A stretch of 61,767 nucleotides of DNA, taken from contig NBIV01000323.1 of NCBI GenBank assembly GCA_003194525.1, forward strand, positions 1-61,767, written 5' to 3'. Below the pieces are notes generated by a model. The model was not told the DNA's origin. It saw only the letters and a list, made by a program, of their open reading frames with translations, and made no database searches. The position numbers and the translations under genes are program-made. This document shows positions 1 to 10,849 of this stretch, piece by piece (within the stretch, counting starts at the first letter, position 1; every line of letters starts with the position of its first letter). This DNA is from Gracilariopsis chorda. Lineage: Eukaryota > Rhodophyta > Florideophyceae > Gracilariales > Gracilariaceae.

Positions 1-1438
1 TTCGTGGGATCGGGTACACATCCTTGATGGTTACGGCGTTCAGTCGACGGTAGTCGATGCAAAAGCGCCAGGATCCATCCGGTTTTGGAGCCAGTACCAC
101 TGGGGATGCCCACGGCGATTGAGCCGGTTCTATTACTCCAGCTCGGAGTATCTTTTCCACTTGGAATTCTTCCTCTTCTCGAGCTTTAGGGCCTGCCCTA
201 TAGGGGTGCTGAGCGATCGGCCTGGTATCAGGTAGCAAGTAAATCCGGTGCTCCGTTGTAGTAATCTCACCTAGGGAGCCATCCCACATCGTGGTGAAAT
301 TCCGTAGCATCTCACGGAGACGTTCACGGTGCGATTCCGGCACATGACCGAGGTCAAGTTCCTCGAGTTCTTTCACGGGATCAATCCGGTCGTAACTCGT
401 TGGAACCGGCTTAGCATCCGAGCATTTCGGCATTTGGACGGCAGTGTCCTCCCCCTCCTTAGAGTGAACGAGACCGAGGACGTCGGCGGCGGTCATTCTC
501 GTGGAACCATCGCGGTGGGGTGGGGCATTACCGAACCAATGACTTGGTTTTTCACCAGTGAATGGGGCGTAGAGCCTAGATTGGCGACCAGCACGTTGAA
601 CGGTTTATTGGGCTCAATTTGAGCTACTCCATTCGCCACAGCGAGTTGATACCTATCATATAAGGATGAAAGGGGTTGAATTACTCGTAAACCGTGTTGA
701 CGGAAGGTGACTCGTACCCAAACTTGAGATTCCGGGGGAAGTTGGACAGACGCGGCAACGCGGAGCTTTGTAGAGTCCCGGGAAGCAGGTGGGGGTTCCT
801 GCGCAGCAGGTAATGGAACGTGCTTCTTCGAGGCACGTAGTAGAGGACGACGTACGATCGAAACGGAGGAGCCGGCTTCCATTTCCACACGTCTTAGACG
901 TGGCCTGATGGCATCGACGAATCTGTCACAGAAGTCGCATCCCAAGATCAAAGGGGCGGCAAGTTTCCGACAAACAATAAAGTTGAGTTTCACAAGAAAG
1001 GAGCCAAGGCGCACGACCAGGTCGATTGTCCCAACCGTTGATAACGGGTTATCATTCGCATCCGCGACATCCGGTATCACGCCATGGCGGATCTGAGACT
1101 GCAATGACGGTGGCAGGAGCGACTCAACGATGAAGTTCGGGCCTGCAACTGTGTCCAAAACAGTGAGAACTCGCACCATAAACTGGGTGGAAAGGCCAAG
1201 GTCAGCATATAACTTGTATTTTCTCTTGGCCATTACCAAAACTCTGTCCGGGAACCGGTTGTTTCGAACAAGTTTCCACGGTCGACGCAGAACACTAAAG
1301 TGTTCAGAGTTCACGTCTGAGACGGCCTGTTTCCTAGTAAGGATTTTGACCGGGGAGCGAGGCAGTGACGCCTCGGGCGCCTTCAACCTCAACTCTGAGG
1401 GCGCCTCTCCCGTAGGGGAGACTCCCGAAATCAGTTTT
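1..1438 (-). pseudogene. Pol of element A: protease and start of reverse transcriptase (truncated)
   Basis: Pol is in the -1 frame to gag and has no ATG in A, B or C near its start. A retropepsin-like domain occupies roughly 1150-500. Its active site reads LDTVAG where C and B read LDTGAG, so the catalytic Asp-Thr-Gly is broken by Gly to Val. The conserved ILGCDFCDRFVDAIRPR block follows. The frame stops at 493; the sequence continues in another frame (from ATG-ACC-GCC at about 480) as [12 protein letters not shown] and then the RT entry block ending [20 protein letters not shown]. One missing base near 485-495 explains the break. The rest of RT lies outside the window. Confidence 0.8.
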
Positions 1439-1440
1439 CT
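1406..1440 (-). promoter_or_regulatory. Candidate -1 ribosomal frameshift site, element A
   Basis: On the minus strand gag ends GAA-AAC-TGA (slip bases AGAAAAC at 1440-1434). The pol frame is the -1 frame and is open across the stop. Twelve bases after the slip begins a perfect hairpin TCTCCC-ctac-GGGAGA (1421-1406). C has the same GAAAAC directly before its gag stop with a 4-bp hairpin in the same place. The slip string is not a textbook X-XXY-YYZ heptamer, so the mechanism is inferred. Confidence 0.45.
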
Positions 1441-3545
1441 TGAGCCCGTTCCGCCTGAGGCGGGGTCTCAGAATCCTGAACCACTAGCAGTGGAGCGCTA
1501 GCGGGGGTGTCTTGTCGAACAAGACGGGGGTTAGTGACCTGCTCAGCAGGGGAAAGCAACGCGTGTCGCGGGTTCGTATCCGGGATATTCCGGGGGAAGT
1601 CCGTCTTCGCTCGTAAGTACGAGGCAATCGGAACGGTCTGCTTCTCCGCTCGAGTAAGGGCTTCATAGTTACCGATCACTCGGGTTACTTCTCTCAAAGT
1701 GAGGATGCAGTCCGGTGAAATGTGACCGTGTTCGTAACATATGTGGCATATGACTCCAGAGCGTGGGGGCGCCTGACCGGAACGAGCATCCGTGTGTCTC
1801 ACCGCTGGGCGGGTATCCTTCCATCCGGGACGACTCTGCCGGAGGGCACCATTCGAATAGGGGATGCGAGGTCCGTGAAAACGGGGTCCGTCAACATACA
1901 GCAGGGAATTCTCCTGAGCTGTGTCGTAGGACGCATCCGTCGTGGACGGCAGTTCCGTGGTCGGAATAGACTGAGCACCGGCCTGAGTGAGGTAAACGTT
2001 ATCGTAGTCCCTTGAAGGGCGTCCACTCGCTGCTAGCGATAAAGATGGTGAACTGGCTTCCATCATCAACGCCTTGGCGGGACGAGACTTCGATGCAGGG
2101 ATTCGAGCTCGAAGTGCATCACCTTCCGCTTGCGCGTGTTGAATCAACTCCAGGTAGGTGGTGTTACGACGATCCTCCCGATATCTGGCCACCAGCGTAC
2201 GGATTGCCGGATCCAATCCATCGATGTACATGGTGCAGCGCTCTCCAGACGAGTAAACATTGCCACACCTGTGGAAAGCCTTATTAAGCCGTACCGAGAA
2301 TTCGGTTTCCGTCTCTCCAGATTTCTGGCGGGTATCGCGTAAAGCGAGAATGGCCGCTTGAATAGCGTTGTTCGTCGCGTAGGATCGCAAGAGGTACTGA
2401 ACCGCTTCTGGCCAGCACGTTACACCTCCTTCGGAGGCTCGGGAAGAACCTCTTACAGAGTTGTATTGATCCTCGGCGAGTCCACGTAGAAAATACGGTA
2501 GGGCAATAAACGCCTGTCCTTCGTTCATACCAAGTATGTCCGCTTCGGAAACGAACCTTCCGAGGAAGTCTAACACCAATATGGGATCCTCTGCAGAAAA
2601 GGACTGGTTACGAAGGGAAAGCTGCATACGCTTTATGCAGTCCTTCACCTTACCCGTACCACGGGGTGTACGATCCAATGAGGAGTCCTCAAGCCGATAA
2701 TATCGGTACGATACCAACCTCTTGTAGATGGGATTAGTACATTTGAGTTCCCTCAATCCTAAGTGTTTCCTTCCCTTCCTCCGGGGGCGAATCACACCTT
2801 GGGTGGAAGAAGACCGTTTAGAATAGGACGGGCGTCGGCGACGATCATCGTCCGACGAAGAATCCGACGACACCGAACCATCTGAATGGTGAGAATCCTG
2901 TGAAGACAGGGAGGAATCCGACGAGTCGGGATCGTGCTTGGGCTGCTTCTTACGAGTGCGGCGGGTAGAATCTTTCTTTTCGCGCTTCGCTTTTTGCGAG
3001 ACAGCAGCGGCTTCACCCGGGACGTTGTCATCCTTCAAGATAGTTTGCTCCAACGTCCTCAGACGGGCACTGACACGCTCAAATCGGGTTTCCACATTCT
3101 CAACATAGTTGGCAGGCCCACCAAAACATTTCAACACAGTGTTGACATCCGCCCTTAAAAGGCGAATGTCCTCAACCAAATCCTTCATAGAAGAGGTATC
3201 AAACCTGACACGCAGGACTTCAAACTCCTCCACGAGGGCATTGTGTGCTTCACGCATCTCCTCGAGCTGCGCTTGGACACTAGGGGGGGCTTCGGTATCG
3301 GGGTCTCCCCTCCGGGGTGCAGCTACATCGGCAGAAGCCGGGTCGACACCAGAGTTGGGAGCGTCCTTAAACGCCTTAGGCGGGGGTTTCTGGGCTCTCG
3401 ACGAGTCTTGGCCCTTCGACGTGCCTCTCAAAGTGGCACGTCGAGGGTGGCCAGCGGGGACCTTCGAGATCTCTGCCTGTTCCACGTCACTGACGGAACG
3501 ACTCCGCGTGACAACGGGTTCGGCGGAGGATGGTCGCCGAGACAT
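1431..3545 (-). CDS. Gag polyprotein of gypsy element A
   Basis: This ORF of about 704 codons is open throughout. I start it at the ATG at 3545 (MSRRPSSAEP) because B and C share that start; the open frame upstream lacks ATG support. In order it has an N-terminal basic/proline-rich part, a helical stretch, a Ser/Asp-rich tract followed by a basic tract (RRRRPSYSKR), a retrotransposon-gag core with MNEGQAF and RYREDRR, and a CCHC zinc knuckle CHICYEHGHISPDC. It is structural, packaging element RNA in cytoplasmic particles. A has the only intact knuckle here; C and B replace the last Cys with Tyr and Ser. The stop at 1431 is preceded by GAA-AAC, the candidate -1 shift into pol. Confidence 0.85.
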   Translation of the reverse strand: MSRRPSSAEPVVTRSRSVSDVEQAEISKVPAGHPRRATLRGTSKGQDSSRAQKPPPKAFKDAPNSGVDPASADVAAPRRGDPDTEAPPSVQAQLEEMREAHNALVEEFEVLRVRFDTSSMKDLVEDIRLLRADVNTVLKCFGGPANYVENVETRFERVSARLRTLEQTILKDDNVPGEAAAVSQKAKREKKDSTRRTRKKQPKHDPDSSDSSLSSQDSHHSDGSVSSDSSSDDDRRRRPSYSKRSSSTQGVIRPRRKGRKHLGLRELKCTNPIYKRLVSYRYYRLEDSSLDRTPRGTGKVKDCIKRMQLSLRNQSFSAEDPILVLDFLGRFVSEADILGMNEGQAFIALPYFLRGLAEDQYNSVRGSSRASEGGVTCWPEAVQYLLRSYATNNAIQAAILALRDTRQKSGETETEFSVRLNKAFHRCGNVYSSGERCTMYIDGLDPAIRTLVARYREDRRNTTYLELIQHAQAEGDALRARIPASKSRPAKALMMEASSPSLSLAASGRPSRDYDNVYLTQAGAQSIPTTELPSTTDASYDTAQENSLLYVDGPRFHGPRIPYSNGALRQSRPGWKDTRPAVRHTDARSGQAPPRSGVICHICYEHGHISPDCILTLREVTRVIGNYEALTRAEKQTVPIASYLRAKTDFPRNIPDTNPRHALLSPAEQVTNPRLVRQDTPASAPLLVVQDSETPPQAERAQEN

Positions 3546-3639
3546 GTGTAGACCAAAAACTCCCACGAAGTGGTAAGAAACCAAACGTTTGGACAGTGAA
3601 TCTCCGAGGAGAGGTAATACAAAACCTAACCGTTTCCGA

Positions 3640-3657
3640 TTCTAGGTCGGGAGACCA
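3640..3657 (-). other. Primer-binding site, element A
   Basis: The minus strand reads TGGTCTCCCGACCTAGAA, three bases (AAG) after the LTR end. It starts with TGG as a complement of a tRNA CCA end should and would pair with a tRNA whose 3' acceptor strand is TCGGGAG-A-CCA. Element C has the same 18 nt. I did not identify the tRNA. Confidence 0.7.
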
Positions 3658-3660
3658 CTT

Positions 3661-4563
3661 TGTAGTGCAATACCCGCAAGCGGGACAACACACGAAGACG
3701 TTCGGAATCTTCCTCTCACGAGGGTAACACAGCGAATGGAGCCTCTCCGGATGAGCACGAAGAAGTTGGGTTGTAAAGCCGAGGCTCACCCTCACACCAA
3801 GCGGGGAGAGTTGAAACGGTAGGATTAGGATCACCACGAATGGGAAAACAGCCCTTCCAAGGAGTACGAGTCCATGTAAGTGGGGGAAGACGTCACGGGA
3901 TACTGGCACGAGAGACACGCGTCAGCGGTGACGAGCAACCACACAAAGGGGTAGAAACCACGAGAGTGGGGTAAGGGAAATACGGGGGATGCCCGATTGG
4001 GGGCGACAGGGGTGTGGGCCAACGGGACCACGGAAAAAGGTACAAAGGAACCCTATACAGGGGCGAGAACACGGCGGTGGTGAATTAAGTGACAAGTTCC
4101 CAAGGCGGTGATACTCCTAGTGACGCAGGGTGGATAGGTCTACCGTTAGTAACGCGGCTTTACCTCCGAGGAGTGTAGAAGACTCGCGAAAGCGGAAAAG
4201 ACTTAGAGCCAAGAACCCTAGTTGGGGAAGTTTACTCAGTGTCAGGGCGAGGTCGCCGAGCCACTATATAGTGTAGTAATCTCCTTACTGTAGCATAGAT
4301 AAATAATAAATAATAAATATAAGTTAACTAAATGTCCACACCGTGGTGCCAACCTCCTCTTGACTATCCGTGTCACACGTGGTCCACTCACACCTTGGGC
4401 GGCACACGGCGCATGCACAGGTGTGCACCTGGCGCACAGTGCGGATCCGCTGAGGGCTGAGACACCCGTTAATAGCGGTAGTAATCATAAACACGCGAAA
4501 GCGGCAAAAAACATCAAGTCCACAGGGCATCGCTGAGTCTTCCTCCTTGAGGATTGCACTTCA
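3661..4563 (-). repeat. 5' LTR of gypsy element A
   Basis: The LTR starts TGAAGTGCAA (rc at 4554-4563) and ends TTGCACTACA (rc at 3661-3670). This is a 10-nt imperfect terminal inverted repeat with TG...CA ends, followed by AAG and the primer-binding site. Its 903 nt is longer than the other copies (755-826 nt). It shares blocks with LTRs B, C, D and F, including hairpins at 4541-4553, 4164-4173 and 3673-3684. Confidence 0.85.
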
Positions 4564-4574
4564 CTTCTCGTACA

Positions 4575-5796
4575 CAATTCACCTAATCTAAGACAATACT
4601 CACACAAATTCTCGTTACAGTCGCCGTTATTCTTGGATATAGAGTATGGAACACAGATGTTCGTCAAGCATACTTACAATCCACACAGAAACTCATGCGT
4701 TAAGTATACTTGGAGCCTCAGAAAGAATTAGACCTTGCAGCAGACATGTTGTTGGAACTTTTCCGCCCTCTTTATGGACGTTCGGACTCTGGAGACTGTT
4801 GGTACAGAACAATAACAACTCATTTGAAAGAAGACCTCGGAATGAAACCGGCATAAGGAGATTTATCACTATATATGAAACAAGAATAGTCAAGGCTAAC
4901 TGACTTAACGGTTGTTTACGTGGATGACCTCCTTCATTGCGGAACCGATCAATTCGTGCAACAAGCAACCATCACCATACAGAAATATGAATCAAAAGAC
5001 TTGGAAATTGATTCCGCTCTATTTGCAGGCGTAAGAGTACGCTGAACCGATAACGGATTTTCATTAAGTCAGGAACATTATGCCAAGCGATTGCGAATTC
5101 TTCCAAAAGATTGCACCTTCTCTGATGTACATTCATTCAGATAAAAACTTGCTTGGTTGGCTCACATGCGACCAGACATTTGCTGTGCTGTCAAAATGGC
5201 TACTAAAGTTACGAAACAAGTTTTTTCAAACGAAAATGTGAAGAACATCAACAAAGTCGTAAAACATATTCAAAAAAGTCAAAATGTAAGTTTGAAATAT
5301 GTCAAACTTGATGTTAATTCACTTCGACTCAAGGTATATTCCGATTCCTCATTTGCCAACAATGCAGAAAACTTATCTCAGATCGGATTCATTATTTTTC
5401 TCGTAGACAGGTTCGATAACTATAATATTCTTCATTTCGCAAGTCACAAAAGCCGGTGCGTTACCAGATCCGTTTAGGAGAAGAAGTATGCGCATTTTCA
5501 GATGCATTCGATATAGGTTACGTTATCAAATATGACTTAGAGTCAATAGTTGGAAAGAACATTCCAGTCAAAATGCTTACTGACTCAAAAAGTTTATTCC
5601 ACGTAATAACAAAAAGTCCATCCGTATCTGAAAAGCGACTAATGATAGACATTTTTTCAGTTCATGAAGCCTACTCGAACCAAGAAATTTCTGATGTTGG
5701 TTATATCACCTTGGCCAAAAACCCCACGGATTATTTTACCAAAGTTAAGAACTATGATACTTTGAATAAAACTTTAAGTACTTCAAAATCCGTTTA
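4575..5796 (+). pseudogene. Decayed Ty1/Copia pol: reverse transcriptase and RNase H
   Basis: Three-frame reading recovers a Copia RT: GYRVWNTDVRQAYLQS near 4638, LFRPLYGRSDSGDCWYR near 4760-4810, the catalytic VVYVDDLLHCG at about 4910-4945, then RPDICCAVKMATKV (5165-5210). A Copia RNase H follows with KVYSDSSFANN (5335-5365), MLTDSKSLF (5570-5600) and the terminal GYITLAKNPTDYFTK (5700-5740). Several in-frame stops and a frameshift at 5455-5475 make it non-functional. It is a different lineage from Copia E, whose RT core is VVDD. Its 5' part is missing where gypsy A begins, which fits disruption by A. Confidence 0.8.
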
Positions 5797-5849
5797 AGAT
5801 ATTGATCCATTACTTGTACGTGATTTTTTGCCACGATTGTAAGTCATAC

Positions 5850-6240
5850 AAAAAGAGAAGGGATTGTAAGGATAATTCTCCTCCAACCATCCTTGTCAGA
5901 CAGTCAAGAAAAGAGAGATGTAGTGGACCATCTCAATATCAATGGGGATAGTGAGAAATCGTCCTGTCTTCTCAATATCCCCAAGGATGGTGCGATGGCT
6001 GCTTTTAATGCGGCTTTTTGTGCAAGCATGTTAGGAATCTAATTACAAATAAATACAACTAGCTTCTTTCTTATTGAGTATAAGAGGAGGAAACAGAGCT
6101 CGCCCTTTGCCTATGATCTGTTTCGCAACCCGTTTTATCATCATCAACTTTACTTCCCTAAGCAAAGGAACCTTACTTTTTGGGCCGTCGTTAACTAGCA
6201 CTACAGGTGGCCCCCTTTTTTAAACCTATTATATCACGAC
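5850..6240 (+). repeat. Possible polypurine tract and 3' LTR of the Copia relic
   Basis: About 55 bases after the end of RNase H lies an A/G run (AAAAAGAGAAGGGA, about 5850-5863) followed by TGTAAGGATAATTCTCC, which looks like a polypurine tract and the TG start of a 3' LTR. No partner LTR is in the window and I could not place the right end, so bounds are approximate. Confidence 0.35.
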
Positions 6241-6587
6241 ATAAGGGCATCTAGACATATTAAATAGGTAATGGATCTCCTTAGGAGATGGAGTAAAATT
6301 CACATAAAGGACATAGACACGTCAGAACTGATGCTGGAACCAAGTATATTCAAACAAAGGGTAAATACTAACTAAATGTAACATATAAGCCCAGGCCGTA
6401 CCGACGCTTTTTGACGCAAAGTTCGATCTTCGCTATCCCTACCGTATACTTCTTGTGCAAACTTTCAGCCCTCCGCCGTCCGAGCATCTCTTGACGTCAC
6501 TTCTAACGTCCTTTTCTCACTGTCCATGCTTCACTAGCGCATAACTTCCTCTGCATACATATATCTCTCGCTACCTCTGGGTCTCAA
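6241..6587. other. No gene seen
   Basis: AT-rich DNA with no open frame or RNA gene that I recognise. Confidence 0.4.
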
Positions 6588-8090
6588 ATGCATTCCTCCA
6601 CTCTGCAGGTCCCAGACCTACCTACGTCGCAGCACCATCTTTTTCCCTCGATTATGAAACCTGCCACTGCTTCCCAATCCCCCAAACGTCCCTGCCAAGA
6701 CGCTCCCCGAGCCATTCCAATTATTGAAGATCCTCCATTTGCAACAAATCTTGGGATACCCCTTTACGGAAACCGCAGGTCGAAACCCCCAGGTTTCTAT
6801 ATCACCAGTCTCTCTGTCGGACAACTATGGACTATCTCTCAAAGCCCTCCAGCGGAACTCAGGCAAGATTAGGCCCCTTTCCTTCTCGCATTAGCCTTCT
6901 AAAAGACATTTTTCGTCTTGGACACTTAGAACTCGCAGGGCTCAAAACGCTAGTAAAAGAGATAATCACAACCTTGGTAAGCTCATGGAGATGACCCAGG
7001 AGCAACGTACCTCACCGGCTCTAGAGCATCCAAAGGAACTGAATAGTCTCATAAAATCCTCTATCAGAGCAGATACGTCCCTCAAGCCCGTACCATTACC
7101 GAGACCGGTCCGTTCGAGGCTGCATCGATAGTCATTACATGGGTGTTTGTTGTTGTTCAGCAGATCAATTGGGCTCCAGCCCAACTTTCGCAAACTCCTT
7201 GCCATCCAGTGGCAAGTCGTTCGCCATCGCAACCAGCAGCGGCGACTATCTTTGCGATTTCTTCGTCATCGAACCAAATGAACCTCGGAAATGAGGACTT
7301 GGACAACTCTGGCGACGATGCAAAAATTCCCTCCTGCAAAGAAATCAAGGCCGTTCATCAACCCAAAAGGCTTCTCCGTGGAAACAAGCAAATCGCACAA
7401 ATCTGCCTAGCGCACTATCCGGGAAAGGGAGCGATGACTACCAATCTGAATGTAGAGGAGTTAATGTGACCGGCGATTCTCTCTCTTCTTATATCCCACG
7501 GTACATATATCATCAATTTTCTCCAACACCACTTTCAACATTGGAAGAGTTCACCAAGGGGTATGCCAATGGCCCAGCAAATGGAAGCTATAAACATCAG
7601 AAGGATGATGCATCTCGTAATGCTCGTTTACCACGATCCGAGGCAAGTCGTGGGGCAAAGAGCGTCTCTCGAAGTAGGGCTGAAGCGTCGTTACGCCATA
7701 TTGAGGGTTCAAGAAGATCTTTCCACAGGGCTGGACACCAACTGCAGGAATGCTTAGAAAGGAGTCCATAATCTATTGGAGACATTCCCAAAAGGAACTA
7801 GGCGATCCCAGGAGTTCGACAAAGCGGTCACAAGGAAAGTTTCTCTTGGAAAAAGGCCTCTCTCTGCCATAAAGACAATTCGAAAGTTTCGTGCAAGGAA
7901 TGGCCAGCTCCGCTCCTAACTCAACGATAGGGCGAAGCAAAGCGAAAAAGATGCTACGAAGGACAAGTTCATACCATCCCGAACTTGAGGTGATCTCGAA
8001 GCACTTTCACCTTACTCGTTCCCCTTCCCAAAGCATCCTCGGACAACCCCTTCGTCTTGCGATGCAAGTCGGTCAAGGACGCTCTTAACC
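6588..8090 (+). other. Unassigned open frames upstream of an RT relic
   Basis: Short open frames (6588-6872, 7143-7469, 7466-7771, 7891-8088) lie on the same strand as the RT at 8612, broken by stops. The position suits a decayed gag-like or linker region of that retroelement, but I see no zinc knuckle, protease or other motif. Grouping them with the element is inference from position only. Confidence 0.25.
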
Positions 8091-8611
8091 ACTTCTATGA
8101 AGGCCTGTGATCATGACCAACAGACCACGACCCGGTCACCATTCTCTAAAAACCACAGCTTTTAGCACACATCGTATTTCTGCAATCCGTCGCACGAGAC
8201 CACGTGAACTTTGATCTCAGCTTCCACGGCGACCTGTCCTCATACGCAATTTTAAGTTGACCAGCCAAGCTTAGCCGCGGAAGGCGTACGAGCTATCTTC
8301 AGAGATCCATCGGATTCATTCAGTCGCGGTGTATACAAGTGGATCAATCCCTCAACAATTGCTCTTCACCCAAACAGAAATATCCTGGATCCCTTTCAAT
8401 CTTGTTGCTGGATTTCAAAACTCCCTGACGAATCTCGGAAGTTCTTCTCTGAGAGCATACCGTCCCTATTAAAACTAAAACGCTATCAGTCTCTTTTGGA
8501 AGGCCCCAATGCCGTAGACCACAGGCCTGCCTGCGCCAAACCTGTCACGTAGGCACCTGGAGAAAAATATCTCAAGCTCTTCGGATAAATGAATTATTCC
8601 GGTATGCTCTC

Positions 8612-9460
8612 GTGGTCTGTAGTGTCTTAAGAGCACGCTCGCTACTCCAAACTTGCCGATATCATACAGCTAAATATGTTTGCTGTCACATGTCAGCTGA
8701 AGAGTACCGCCTGATCTCTTGGCTTAGGATAAAGAACCACCTGCTTTCTGATCCACAGTACGTATCTCTACCGAGACCCGACCTATTTCCATCGTTAATG
8801 ATCAAGTCCTCCTCTCTCTCCGCCTGCTACTTCAACGTGACAAACATGTTTTACAACATTACATTACTGCAATGCATCTCCAGGCTCTTCCTTCTGCCTG
8901 AAGTGAAACTCTTTGAGCTCCCCGCACCGTTTATTGCTCTCCTTCGCAACCTCTGTCCAGGAAAACTTGGACCCAAAACAATCCTTTGGCCATTTCAGGC
9001 GTCTATGCCAGTGGGGTTCAAGTGGTCCTCCTTTATCATCCACACCTTTGCGAGGAAGCTACTACAAGAAAGCTTCCATATATTCCGCCAAAGTCGCTTA
9101 GCGCCGCCTGGGGCGCTTCGGCTCGTCCCATTCCTATCTCAAAACGCATCTCTTCTCTTGTCCAAAACAAACGCCCCGCTCCTGCATATCATAGACAAAA
9201 TTGCCGTTGCGGTTAATGATTGGCCATCGGAATCCGTGCTGCGGGTCAACAGCATTATGCAATTGGTTTTCACTGCTGGTAAGCTATCCGTCAAAACCTC
9301 TAACGCTTATGCATTTAATGAAGTCGTTTCGAAAAAACTGCCGTTTATAGGATGCGTATGGAACTTGGAGGAAGCCAAAACATATCCTCACCCGTCCAAA
9401 ACCGATCTCATCTTCACTTTTTTTAGCTCGCTCGCGACGGCAGTCGAAATAGAGGAGTAA
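8612..9460 (+). pseudogene. Reverse transcriptase relic, DIRS-like or related retroelement
   Basis: The 282-aa open frame has a recognisable RT order: a motif-A-like YFNVTNMFYN near residue 70, a motif-B-like FQASMPVGFKWSSFIIHTF near residue 130, a motif C position reading LLHIIDKIAVAV where YIDDI is expected, then KLPFIGCVWNLEEAKTYP. The MPVGFKWS block and the RNase H type downstream resemble DIRS-like and related algal retroelements rather than Copia or gypsy. The first catalytic position in motif A is Asn and the second Asp of motif C is Lys, so the enzyme is dead. I found no tyrosine recombinase, so the DIRS label is tentative. Confidence 0.5.
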
Positions 9461-9876
9461 CATTTCAAGCCAATTATTGGGAAGTTATTCTGGCCTGCTC
9501 TTCTTTATCGGACCCTCATATCATCTCTAAAATCTGTGTTTCGGGTTGAAGCCGATTCACGTACTTCCAGGTTTACTATACGCTCTGCTGCAAAGCGAGA
9601 GATACTCCTAGTCTGACGAGTACTTCTCATGGAATATGCCATCTGATCTCTCCCTTTGCTTCATATTTTGATTGCTTTTGACGCCCCACAGCTGGCAAAG
9701 GTTGTCATGTTCGCCTAGGTGCCAATGGACACCTGCGAAAAGCTTTGACGCCTCTCAGAGAAGCTACGACGCACATACTCCACCGAAAAATCGACTCCTA
9801 GCTCAATCTTGTCCTTACGAGAATTAATCTACTCTTCATTCAATTGGAAACTTGACTTTGTGTACAATTGGAAGAA

Positions 9877-10135
9877 CGAGGAGCACATGAATGGCCTTGA
9901 GGCAGCAAGCTGTGAACTGGCTATTCAACGGAGGCATCACCAGATGTCGTGTTATTTTCCTTACAGACTCTATGGTCGCACTTGGCACATTTGTCAAAGG
10001 AAGATCTGCTTCCATTTCTATTCTACTTTGGTATAGAAGAAAGGCCGCTTTGTCAATTGCAGCGCAGATTCGGTCTGCGTTTCTGCACGTTCGCTCAGAA
10101 TTAAACGCAGTCGACAAGCCTTCTAAGCTACAGTC
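9877..10135 (+). pseudogene. RNase H relic of the same retroelement
   Basis: Two frames joined by a frameshift give EHMNGLEAAS, then VIFLTDSMVALGTFVKGRS (about 9950-10010), RRKAALSIAAQIRS and FLHVRSELNAVDKPSK (10080-10130). The order (acidic/LE start, TDS with the catalytic Asp, xxSELNxxDxPSK at the end) is that of RNase H attached to DIRS-like RTs. It lies about 420 bases after the RT frame on the same strand. Confidence 0.55.
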
Positions 10136-10249
10136 ATCTCTTGTGCAGATCGTCGCTTCATTGTCATTCTGGCGCGTACGGGACTGGGAACGGGATACGT
10201 CCTCTGGATCATCGTTTAAGATCTCAGTTCTGCTGAGATCTTGGTGATG

Positions 10250-10845
10250 GTTTGTTAAGCCCCACCTCTCCCTTTTCCAAAAGTAAAATATCTGTCGCCT
10301 GGGAACAGCCTGAAGGCGAACAATAATAGTCTTCAGTTCCATTCAGCTTGATGCTGGAAGAGACATGCGTAATACGAATCGATTATAGTCACCCAGTGGT
10401 TACCCTACGTCTGGCATGTAGTTGTTTGGCATTTGTTCCAACGATCGTGAATACCCTTAGTCATATCGGTTCTAGGTAGTTAATGGGAGATTCCTAAAAA
10501 CACAAGTTGAGTGTGTACACAAACTCACACTCGAAGATAGCTTTGTGCATCATAAAATATGCACTCCCGCGGAAAAGACGAACACAAAAAATACGGCTAT
10601 ACTCAGACGGTGTAACTTTCAGTTTAATAAACACTGATACCGTTATCATAGTGCCATTTTCACGAAGCCATCCTACAAGGAGCTACCAGCGCGACATCCA
10701 GGTACCTATGAAGCCCTTTGTCTTTGCTCTTTTTGCAAAGCACTCTCTAGCTCGTCGTCTCACTTCATTTAGCAAGAACTTGATTCTTGAAGGAATGAGA
10801 CGTCGTGATCGCTGAATCACGCGACAGGCATTACATCATCCAACC
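10250..10845. other. No gene seen
   Basis: A 102-aa frame at 10507-10815 has no motif I recognise. Confidence 0.3.
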
Positions 10846-10849
10846 CTTT

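Larger units (their letters stand above)
1..4563 (-). mobile_element. Ty3/gypsy (chromovirus-like) element A, 5' part, cut by window edge
   Basis: Read on the minus strand this has a 5' LTR (4563 to 3661), a primer-binding site, a gag ORF, a protease and the start of reverse transcriptase at the window edge. It aligns throughout with elements B and C, which go on to integrase and a chromodomain, so A is assigned to the same family. Gag is intact. The protease active site is altered and pol has a frameshift near 490, so A is probably not autonomous. The outer LTR end abuts a decayed Copia pol at 4575, so A seems to have inserted into it. Confidence 0.9.

Noticed and set aside
1130..1501. Plus-strand frames opposite gag and protease of element A
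   Set aside because: No motif, and the opposite strand clearly encodes gag and protease.
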